Shown here: positions 10,601 to 18,250 of the stretch, in pieces
How the letters are laid out: each line of letters starts with the position of its first letter
How positions within the stretch are numbered: position 1 is the first letter of the stretch
NCBI GenBank assembly: GCA_019648995.1
Contig: BLXT01002845.1
Span: 1,062,434-1,084,230 of the forward strand
Length of the DNA: 21,797 nt
Origin: Plakobranchus ocellatus
Lineage: Eukaryota > Mollusca > Gastropoda > Plakobranchidae
Reading direction: 5' to 3'
The notes under the pieces: generated by a model
Told to the model about the DNA's origin: nothing
The model's database searches: none
What the model saw: only the letters and a program-made list of their open reading frames with translations
Made by a program: the position numbers and the translations under genes

Positions 10601-13128
10601 NNNNNNNNNNNNNNNNNNNNNNNNNNNNNNNNNNNNNAAACCAAGGCTGTATTGCACAAGTACAGCTAACCTGACATTCTTACAACAAATATGTATGACA
10701 GCTATGGGAATCACTGTTATCAGTGTGTAAAACCAAGGCTGTATTGCACAAGTACAACTAACCTGATATTCTTACAACAAATATGTATGACAGCTGTGAG
10801 AATCACTGTTGTCAGTGTGTAAAACCAAGGCTGTATCACACAAGTACAGCTAACCTGACATTCTTACAACAATTATGTATGACGACTATGAGAATCACTA
10901 TTGTCAGTGTATAAAAGCAAGGCTGTATTGCACAAGTACAGCTAACCTGACATTCTTACAACAATTATGTATGACGGCTATGAGAATCACTGTTGTCAGT
11001 GTGTAAAACCAAGGCTGTATTGCACAAATACAACTAACCTGACAAAGTTCCTGGGAGGAAAGGAAGATAATCTTGAGATCAGTCCTAATGAGTTTGATGT
11101 TGCACAACACTTTAAAGTCACAAGCTTTTATGTTTGGTTTTGGTTTTTTTCTTTCCTTCTTTCAGATACCTTCTTTTCAAATACATCTTTGAGTGTTTAC
11201 AAAATCTTTGCACTGAATCCTCATATGAATCTTTTCTCATCCTACAAGGCTCACATAATCCAGCTTCATGCTACATCACTGGTTAGAAAGAAATGAAAAC
11301 ATTCAAAATTTGACTTATGAACCATTTGGACTTGTCTAAAGACTTGTTAATTTATTCGTCATCTCTTAAATAATCCAGTAATAACTTACTTACTCAAGCC
11401 AACAAGCGTCATGATAAAATCTGAAACTGGTGAAACTGAGAAATTTTTAATGTTACGAAAAAAATGAGATATTTTACAGTTAGCAATATACCAGTAATAA
11501 AGGTTGCTCTAATACATCAAGTTTTACACCAAAATTGGAGTCTGAGTTTATTTGATACCAGTAATCTTTCATATCTGTGATGAGGCCTAGCCAGAAGCAC
11601 AAAATTCATTTTCCGCAAGGGTCTACAAAATATATTTTCCCCAAGGGTCAAATTTGGACTTTATGGTAAGAATTTGTTTATCCAAAACCACTCAGAGTGC
11701 AAACTTTTGAAGGTTTTTTTTCCGCAGGTAATGTGAAGTTCACTGTCCAGAATGTTCTGCCAGCTAAGAACTTTCAGGTGCTTAATATGCAGGTAAAGGC
11801 AATGTAAAAATTATGTGAGCTTATTATTTTCTTTTTGTTTGTTATTGTTCAATTTGCTCCAATTCCAATATACCATCCAAAAACCACATTTATCTCAAAT
11901 TCCACACAACCATAATTACATCATGTCCATGATTCATAATGTAAATAAGCTACATTGTTTAATGGCTTATTGGTCATACCTTAATTTATATGCATTGTGA
12001 ATATTCGCACTACTTAATAAAGGACACCCTAACAAATAATAGCAAGGCAAGTGCATAGGTGATGTGCATATTTCTGAATGTTTCAAGTAAATCAGGGCTA
12101 GCTTCATTTGATGCATCTACTGCCCATATTGAAACCAACATTTTCATCTCAAATTCCCACACAACCATTATTCCATCATCGTGCTTATAATTGTCATGCT
12201 TTATAATATAAATAATGTACATTATTGAATAGCTAATTAAAACGAAAAACAGATACCCTACACTTTTTGAGCGGAAATTTTTTTTTAAATGTGCAAATAT
12301 AATATAGCAGCAAAATGTAAAGATTGCCTTTTATGAAAAATATGCATGCAAAAGATTGGAGTTTGATTCTAAGAAAATTGACAGAATGGATTGATGTTAA
12401 AAAGCAAGAAATTTTTGTTCAAAACTTTGTAATCACTTATATTTCAACCATGAAAAAAAAAAAAATTAAACTTTTGTTTTCAATTTTTCACTCAGGCTTC
12501 TAAATATCCTAAGATTTGAATTTGTTACAGAGGAAAAGATGCAAAATGAAATGTATTATTTTCCCTTATGCCTATTGAATATATGAACATATTGCAGATT
12601 ATTTACGTTTGTCTCATGAGGAAATTACAAGCTATGCTTTGCCCATTGATCTTGAGTAACTAACAACATAAACAGTTTAAAAGGCCACTGAACCAAACAT
12701 CTTGAACCAAAAAGCAATATTTAAGGCCCCTGAACAGAAACATGTGAGATCTTGTAATTCTCAGTTCTCTCTTTACAAAAAAAATCTCACAACTCTTATT
12801 GTCCATTTGACTGCTCTATGAAGCTCCATATCAACCATAGAAATGTAAATTTAAACTGGTAAACGATTTGTTGTCATAATTCAAACTCAGTAAAAAAAAA
12901 AAAAAACTTCAGATTTAACATCAACTAATTTTTTCTGTATTTTTATGTCTTTAGACTTGTCAAATACCATTGAAAGACCTGCTGAAGATGACACAACCAT
13001 TCCTAAGACCAGCTGATAAAGAGGGCCACACATGGTTGGAATTTGTAACCCACCTGGCCACAGGAAAACTCATCTACCCTTGGGTCGAGCCCCATGTAGC
13101 TGCACAGACAGAGAAGAAATTGGTTTGA
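4657..13128 (+). CDS. PIGQ: PIGQ (GPI1), phosphatidylinositol N-acetylglucosaminyltransferase subunit Q; 9 coding exons
   Basis: Coding exons: 4657-5363, 5878-6018, 6675-6795, 7309-7435, 7963-8116, 8650-8842, 9522-9636, 11728-11792, 12955-13128. They sum to 1797 nt, 598 residues plus TGA, with every junction in phase and GT-AG. PIGQ is the membrane subunit that stabilises the ER GPI-GlcNAc transferase, the first step of GPI-anchor synthesis. Diagnostic stretches are [11 protein letters not shown] (334-344), HIYCFYVY (end of exon 5), [14 protein letters not shown] (429-442), [10 protein letters not shown] (467-476) and GKLIYPW (578-584), nearly identical to what I know of vertebrate PIGQ. Several hydrophobic membrane segments lie from about residue 220 onward. 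Length is near the human 581-residue form. The start ATG (AAGGATGG) lies in an exon entered by an acceptor at 4624 (TTTACTTGCAG), implying a 5' non-coding exon. Exon 2 (236-283) is the least conserved; it was chosen by phase and weak similarity. Confidence 0.93.
5364..5877 (+). other. PIGQ intron 1 (within coding region), with GA microsatellite
   Basis: Donor GGTAAGTT, acceptor TTTCTTTTCAG. It contains an (AG)n run near 5555-5577. Two other possible acceptors lie inside (ending 5534 and 5640). The first opens a frame into the AG run, the second hits a stop after about nine codons, so both were set aside. Confidence 0.6.
6019..6674 (+). other. PIGQ intron 2, no other content recognised
   Basis: Donor GTGAGA and acceptor CTTGTTGCAG. 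The intron is AT-rich with no protein-like frame. The long frame reaching 6613 only extends exon 3 backwards into the intron. Confidence 0.5.
6796..7308 (+). other. PIGQ intron 3
   Basis: Donor GTAAGT after GCCGAT, acceptor TTATGTTTCAG. Phase 0. It contains a short TG run near 7181-7192; otherwise nothing seen. Confidence 0.6.
7436..7962 (+). other. PIGQ intron 4 with a short palindrome
   Basis: Donor GTGAGG, acceptor CCATTGCCAG. TCTCTTAA (7621-7628) is mirrored by TTAAGAGA (7632-7639), a small AT-rich hairpin. The rest is T-rich without other features. Confidence 0.55.
8117..8649 (+). other. PIGQ intron 5, nothing else recognised
   Basis: Donor GTAAGA after GCAGCAAA, acceptor TTTCCCTTGCAG. 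AT-rich sequence with no repeat or coding signal that I can support. Confidence 0.55.
8843..9521 (+). other. PIGQ intron 6, nothing else recognised
   Basis: Donor GTCAGT is weaker than the others, but the phase-0 join gives [13 protein letters not shown] as in the family. The acceptor is TTGCAATTCAG. The minus-strand ORF inside is low-complexity hydrophobic sequence. Confidence 0.55.
9725..10040. repeat. Degenerate tandem repeat, about 145-bp period, in PIGQ intron 7
   Basis: The word AAAA(G)CTTTGA recurs at 9733, 9876 and 10024 (spacing 143 and 148). Between these, TTCTTCTTTCA, AATCACA and CCAATAATTTTGATAT recur in the same order. About 2.3 diverged copies. Confidence 0.6.
10075..10180. repeat. 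Three-copy 35-bp tandem repeat with internal inverted arms
   Basis: CTTGATTGAARTAATGAAAT starts at 10083, 10119 and 10153 (spacing 36 and 34), with T-runs between. Each unit contains TTGATT and AATCAA as inverted arms, so it can fold. It lies in PIGQ intron 7. Confidence 0.8.
10554..11043. repeat. 92-bp satellite array interrupted by an assembly gap
   Basis: ATGTATGAC starts at 10554, 10691, 10783, 10875 and 10967. The last three spacings are exactly 92. Copies are about 90-97 percent alike by eye. The first spacing is 137 = 92 + 45, and 45 is exactly the number of Ns (10593-10637). The unit is not a multiple of 3, so ORFs in it are not conserved. It sits in PIGQ intron 7. Confidence 0.95.
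10593..10637. other. Assembly gap (45 Ns) inside the 92-bp array
   Basis: A run of 45 N. The flanks (39 bases before, 53 after) join into one perfect-register 92-bp unit. The true array is therefore either unbroken here or lacks a whole number of units. Confidence 0.98.
11870..12260. repeat. 254-bp direct duplication, diverged, in PIGQ intron 8
   Basis: ATCTCAAATTCC...CACACAACCAT.ATT.CATCAT at 11892 recurs at 12146 (offset 254), followed in both by TAATGTAAATAA/TAATATAAATAA and a second shared block ending in ACACCCTAAC/ATACCCTACA. Each copy is roughly 140 bp. Confidence 0.6.
12261..12954 (+). other. 3' part of PIGQ intron 8, nothing else recognised
   Basis: AT-rich unique sequence with several A-runs. 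It ends in a pyrimidine-rich tract and TGTCTTTAG acceptor before exon 9. Confidence 0.5.
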
Positions 13129-13149
13129 ATGATTTGGGCAAAGTTGTTG

Positions 13150-13155
13150 AATAAA
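13150..13155 (+). terminator. PIGQ: PIGQ poly(A) signal AATAAA
   Basis: AATAAA lies 22 bases after the PIGQ stop codon, with T-rich sequence (13194-13210) about 40 bases further on. This gives a very short 3' UTR if used. Other AATAAA-like words downstream cannot be excluded. Confidence 0.5.
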
Positions 13156-13424
13156 TTATGAAAGTGATTCCTCAAATTTTGCGGATTGTTTTGATTTTTT
13201 TTTTTTTTTGTAGATTTGAGTAATTATTTCTTGGAACTAGGTCTATTTTAACAGCTCTTCTAAAAATATCTATTAAGTATTATATTTGCTAAATTCAATT
13301 ATGGTAAGCATTGATTGGATTTTTTTTTTCATTGGAGCTCTTAAGAGTTTTTAGGCATAAACATTGTTTTTTTAAAAACTGTCAGCAATTGTTTTTGTGT
13401 ATATTAGTCCACCCATCGTGAACT

Positions 13425-13520
13425 TCAGGCCCTTGACAGGCTAGGGCATCTGCCATGGGCCCGGGTTCAAATCTTAGCAGAAAGGCCCTTTCCAGACATC
13501 AGTTCCCTGGTGATTGTGAG
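13425..13520 (+). repeat. tRNA-derived SINE head (diverged)
   Basis: GGCATCTGCC (13445-13454) followed by GGGTTCAAATC (13463-13473) resembles the anticodon-arm to B-box part of a tRNA promoter (GAGCATCTGC...GGTTCGAATCC). A second locus at 16318-16355 shares GCATCTGC, ATG, GGTTCAAATCT and CAGAAA in the same order. No cloverleaf can be closed, so this is not a functional tRNA gene. Confidence 0.4.
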
Positions 13521-13729
13521 CCATTGAATCAACCTCCTATGGAGAAAGCGGGATCTTCATACAATATACCTTACCACCTTTTGATTTGTTTTGAAGAATT
13601 AGTCACCATGGATGATTTCAAATGGTGCATTTTATGTATTTGTGCACAGTGGTTGATAAAAGTGAATAAAATGTCTTTGTTGATGCTTTTGGTTCTAGAA
13701 TTTCTAAGTTGTTTGCCTTTGAGGTGATT

Positions 13730-14780
13730 ATTTGTTTCTGGTAATATTTGTATTGTTTTCTCTCTATTATCCTCACTGTGTGCAGGTTCGGTAATGATTA
13801 TGCAATGTTTTTCAGATATCAAGTCAAGAGATAAAAAAAGCTCAATGCAGTCCATAAAATTCAAATTTCCTGTCACTGAAATAGCTACACATTAAATGAC
13901 AAAAACAACAAAAGGAATAAAATATGGTGTCCTAATAAGAGGAAAAGGCTTATAATTCTAGTTAAAAATTCAATGTGTGTGACTTATTACATATTTATGT
14001 TGGATAATAAGGGCAATTGCATTTCACTGTCAAAATAGAAAGGATTTAAAAAAAAAAAAAGAGCTGCAGCTGTAACTTTCTCAATTGATAAATGTTCTTA
14101 ACTTATGCAAACATTATAGATGAAACAGTTGCTTGAACTGTATGCTGCAGTAATGTTGTTGACGGATTTCTCAAAAAAATTTGGTTGCCAAATTATCAGG
14201 TCAAATCAATTTCATCTAATTTGTGTATTTGCTAAATGTTTAAAATATACATCGAATGCATTCTTCAGCCAACTTTTAAATTGATGAATCATTTATTAGA
14301 CTTCACCTAAAATTACAAGAAGACAGTCAGCAAATATATTTAATCTTGCAATCTAGATATAGCCAGGTTTGAATACTGTTGTGACAACAGCTTTAGCTAG
14401 AGTCACTATGGTATTTGTTATTTGCCCTGCCTCTGTTTTTTGATTGAGCGATTTTATATTGTTGGGCATACAGTTTTGACAGAATAAAATTATATTGTTG
14501 TAGAATGCAAGAGGTGCAAAAAATGATATAACATTTGACACATTTCAGAAATTAAACTTTTAAATTCTAAACCCGAGCAAGGGAATACATGTATTGCTTA
14601 TGCCTAAAACTTATTGATATTTTGAATCACAGTAGAAGTAAGTCCATTTCTTTAATTGTGGAAGAAAAGTCTCACATCTTCATGCTTTACTATTCTACAT
14701 GTTTTATAAGATTTTTTCCCCTAACTTGTCCACCAAGGATTTGATAAGGAGATAATTTTTTCTTTCAGGCAAGATTATAA
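13730..14780. other. Spacer between convergent PIGQ and GGH, nothing recognised
   Basis: AT-rich unique sequence. Short frames on both strands have no family resemblance, and I found no splice-bounded exon candidates here. Confidence 0.45.
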
Positions 14781-14789
14781 ATAGAATAG

Positions 14790-15185
14790 ATTCCTTGACT
14801 TAGAATGCTGAGCCTTTGTATCTACAGCACCATGAGAAGATATAAAAATATTCCAATGATTTTATATCTATTTACCATGAGAAGATAATACATCCTTGAC
14901 TAAGTATGCAGAGCCTTTACATCTACTGCACTGTGAGAAGATAAAAAAATATTCCCCTGACTTAGTATGCAAGCCTTTTATATCAACTTCACTATGAGAA
15001 GATATACAAATATTCCCATGACTTTATATCTACTGCACTATGAGAAGATATACAAATATTCCCATGACTTTATATCTACTTCACTATGAGAAGATATAAG
15101 AGAATTTTATATCTGTTGCACTGTGAGAAGATATAAAAGTTTGCATGATTTTATATCTTCTGGTCAGTGAAAAGATATAAAATTT
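14790..15185. repeat. Compound minisatellite, about 46-bp core unit
   Basis: GAGAAGATA recurs at 14834, 14879, 14935, 14996, 15042, 15088, 15125 and 15169 (last copy GAAAAGATA). Spacings are 45, 56, 61, 46, 46, 37 and 44. The longer units carry an extra AGTATGCAAGCCTTT-type segment. The consensus core is ATTCCCATGACTTTATATC, then TACTGCACTAT, then the marker. Confidence 0.9.
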
Positions 15186-15189
15186 TTGA

Positions 15190-15630
15190 GTGGCAATTGT
15201 CTCATCATCAAAAAAAAAAAAATCATCATATATTGCCCAAACCCTTATCCTTTATAAGCTTTAAGGATCGAATGAAAGAGTGCATCATATGCATTTTGAA
15301 AAAATGTCATTTTTCTGTGATATCAGTCTTATTTAGTAGAAAAATTATTACTTGCCAGTGACAACATTTGATTTGTTGAGGTGCCAGTACAGAGTTTGGA
15401 TTTTTTTAAAAATCTGGTTTTTAGCTTTATGATCAGCTTGTCAAAATAGTGACCAGTGTGTGTTCACATGTTTTTTATTTGTGTGAATCTGTTGCATGTG
15501 TGGAGAAAAGTGGAAAAAACAACCAAGAAAATCACATCAATATTTTTTCAAGAAATAGAAAGACAGCAACAACACCAAAAAAATGATAAAATCGCAAAAA
15601 AAAAAAAATAATTTTAAAGAAAAAATAATT
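15190..15630. other. Non-coding spacer
   Basis: AT-rich sequence with A-runs at 15210-15222 and 15597-15608. No gene or repeat structure is seen. For minus-strand transcripts, AATAAA words lie at 15637-15632 and 15717-15712. Confidence 0.4.
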
Positions 15631-15841
15631 CTTTATTGCTTGTATAATTTTATGTTGATCTGCATATGATTCTTCTCAAATAAAATTGAACTGTGAAAAC
15701 AAAAAAATATTTTTATTAAGAGTAAATTCCATTTATATGATTAAAACTTATAAAGTTAGAAGTTATTCAATATTCAGCATATTTGACAGTACACAATTAA
15801 AATTAAATATCTCAGCTGTATCATTTGATGAAAGCTTTAGT

Positions 15842-15996
15842 TCAAAATAACCAAACAAGTACACAATCTTGACATGATAGGTTCTTGCATTCCTGGCACA
15901 GCTTTGACATTATCAGCGACAAAAAGAGAGAAGAAATAGCAATTGCATGTGTCACAATGAAGCCAATGATAGCTACATAGCCAGCCTGCTTTATCA
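15842..15996 (-). CDS. Candidate 3'-terminal exon encoding a membrane segment; gene not recognised
   Basis: A minus-strand acceptor (TTGCATTACTCAG, AG at 15998-15997) is followed by two bases of a split codon and 50 codons ending in TGA. The product contains a long hydrophobic stretch (YVAIIGFIVTHAIAISSLFL) then a Cys-rich tail (SKLCQECKNLSCQDC). This looks like a transmembrane helix with a cytosolic CxxC-type end. Entry phase 1 equals the phase of the GGH donor at 19632, so it could be an alternative last exon of GGH, or belong to an unseen gene. Minus-strand AATAAA signals lie about 125 and 205 bases downstream. No family was recognised; the exon may be spurious. Confidence 0.35.
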
Positions 15997-16317
15997 CTGA
16001 GTAATGCAATCAAACTGAATGGACAATAATATTAGAAATAACAACAGATTAAAATGTAATCTGTAGTATCGGAATGCTCATTAATAAAAACAATTTTAAG
16101 TAATACAACAATTATCGCCACATTATAATGATCAGACAAAAGAGAAAAGATATGTGTAGTTCACTCCAATACAACTTAGAAGTGGGAGTTGCTTTCTTAG
16201 CCTTTCCATTCAAGATAACCTCAGACCAGGGTACCATTGGCAGGTTCAAACTTTGAACCCTCTACAGACAGGTTTCCTGCAGATCTCAGGAGTGATTTGC
16301 AAACGTTTGTCCCACCT

Positions 16318-16360
16318 GCATCTGCTGGATGCTAGTCAGGTTCAAATCTCACAGAAACTG
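16318..16360 (+). repeat. Second tRNA-like SINE head
   Basis: GCATCTGC (16318-16325) and GGTTCAAATC (16339-16348) followed by CACAGAAA repeat the order found at 13446-13483. A T-run follows at 16365-16377. Too diverged to define ends. Confidence 0.3.
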
Positions 16361-16546
16361 TTCTTTTTTTTTTTTTCACTGAGAATATCCCGCTGCTTTT
16401 TAAAAGGCCGTAGAGTGACACTGATATGTGGGCCAAAGTATTTTTAAAGTCTTTCTTCAAAGAGGTAAATATACTAAATATAAGGCAAGGAGGCAAAAAA
16501 AACCCCCACAAATTTGTGTTGCTTCATATCTGGCTTGAAGCAAATT

Positions 16547-17215
16547 GAAAATGCACATAAGTTACATACAAAATCTTTACAAATCAACATAAATTGAGCC
16601 ACAAAAAAAACCCAACTCAAATGGCAGTTAAGAGTTGAAAAGTAATATGATTCTAAAATTTGTCAAAAATATTGCGAGATGTACTGTTAAAATCACATCA
16701 GCAATCACAACTGTGATAGGTGAACAATAAAGATAAGTAGAAATTTCAGCTCAATAGAAATGCAGTAACTCTAAAATAGAAATGCAGGAGCTCTGAAATA
16801 GAAATGCAGTAACTCAGAATGGCAAATTGCTCAGACATGCAAAACTATCATTTGAAAGATTGAATTTTAATTTTGAAAATGCACATAATTTACATACAAA
16901 ATCTTTACAAATCAACAGAAGTAGAGCCACAATAAAGTTAAATGGCAGTCAAGAGTTGAAAAGTAATAAAATTCTAAAATTTGGCAAAAGTATTGCTAAA
17001 TGTACCGTAAATCACACCAGTAATCACAACTGTGATAGGTGAACAATAAAGACAAATAGAAATGCAGGAACTGTAAAACAGAAATGCAGTAACTCTAAAA
17101 GAGAAATGCAGTAACCCTAAAATAGAAATAGAGTAAGTTTAAAATAGAAATGCAGTAACTCTGAATGGAACGTCGCTTAGACAAGCAAAAATATCATTTG
17201 AAAGATTAAAGAACA
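16547..17215. repeat. 328-bp tandem duplication containing a nested 20-bp minisatellite
   Basis: Copy 1 starts at GAAAATGCACATAA (16547) and copy 2 at the same words at 16875. Shared blocks include TACATACAAAATCTTTACAA, AAGAGTTGAAAAGTAATA and TCACAACTGTGATAGGTGAA. Inside each, ATAGAAATGCAGTAACTCTA-type units repeat: about 3 in copy 1 and 5 in copy 2. TCACA/TGTGA forms a small hairpin in both. Confidence 0.92.
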
Positions 17216-17219
17216 TTTT

Positions 17220-18160
17220 AATTCTTATTTAAAAAAGGAGCATTTACAATTTACATTTCACTTTATATCATTTTTTAAAATTCAGCTGAATGATTCAACC
17301 AGTGGAAAATTCAGATTTCTATTATTTTGTGACCTTCTCTACTTGAGTTTATTTCATTAATAATTCTAATTGGGAGAAAAAAAAACTGGACAGGAAGAAT
17401 GATGCAAATTCATTCTTTCTCCAAAAGTCAACTCTCTAATTCTCTTGCTCAAAGCCAAGCCCTTTTTTGCAGTCTCATTTTGTATTCCTTTATATTTTTG
17501 TAATGATTGAACTCTTGCTAAAATTAGCAAACTATTTTAACTCTGAGTAGATGATTTTATCCAGGCTTCATAGTACAAACAATTCAATTAATGTGGACTT
17601 CACTGTAAGTTTAATCGGGCATTTGGCATTTTAAATATGCACTGACCAATTTTTTTTTTTAATCATAAAAAGAAAAAGAAAAGCAAAGGCATATTGGTGA
17701 AAGACAGAAAGCAATATCATCAAACAAGGAAAAATTGAAAACAGCTCAACTATATAAAATCATAGAAAGCTGATAATGTAATGCTTCAAAATGTCATGTT
17801 TAAAGGATTTCTTGAGTTTCTTCTATTGCAACAGAGAAAAATGAAATGTGCAGTGTAACGACAAATTGGCAATATATTTTAGTAACAAGTGAAATCAATA
17901 TTTGATGCATTGCTGCGTTAATTCTTGGGGTTTTTCTTTTTGTTCGTTTTTTTAATCTAAATTCCTTCTCAAAATTTGACAGAGACTGGCAATATTTCAA
18001 ATCAAATGAATACCTATGTCACATGCTCTCCACAGCAATATAACGTGTTTTTTTTTTTCAAAATCAATTTTTCTATAAAGTAGTTCCATTTGCAGAGACA
18101 CAGCACATTTTTTTTTTTTAAACGAAGTACTTGAAGTCATTTATGTTATCCAATATGTTT
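17220..18160. other. Spacer downstream of GGH, nothing recognised
   Basis: AT-rich sequence with several homopolymer T or A runs (17650, 18046, 18111). Short ORFs only, none with family resemblance. It may include GGH 3' UTR if a distal poly(A) site is used. Confidence 0.4.
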
Positions 18161-18161
18161 G

Positions 18162-18167
18162 TTTATT
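18162..18167 (-). terminator. GGH: Candidate GGH poly(A) signal
   Basis: TTTATT on plus reads AATAAA on minus, 84 bases after the GGH stop. This is the nearest signal to the stop; the AT-rich background offers others. Confidence 0.4.
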
Positions 18168-18250
18168 ATGCAAGATAAAATTCTTTTCTCCATCAGAGCA
18201 CTTTCTCTGATCGCATTGTAAACCAGGGATGTCACTGAACTTGTTTTCTC

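Noticed and set aside
10554..11043. CRISPR-like array
   Set aside because: The repeats are head-to-tail 92-bp units without unique spacers, in an animal intron. This is a satellite.
10967..11296. 109-codon plus ORF and its antisense partner
   Set aside because: They run through the 92-bp satellite, whose length is not a multiple of three, so the frame is not kept between units.
13440..13500. Functional tRNA gene
   Set aside because: A B-box-like block is present, but acceptor and D arms cannot be paired.
13455..13876. ORFs of 90 (plus) and 101 (minus) codons after PIGQ
   Set aside because: They overlap a SINE-like head and AT-rich spacer. No domain resemblance and no splice support.
16827..17042. 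71-codon plus ORF
   Set aside because: It spans the junction of the 328-bp tandem duplication and is not kept in both copies.
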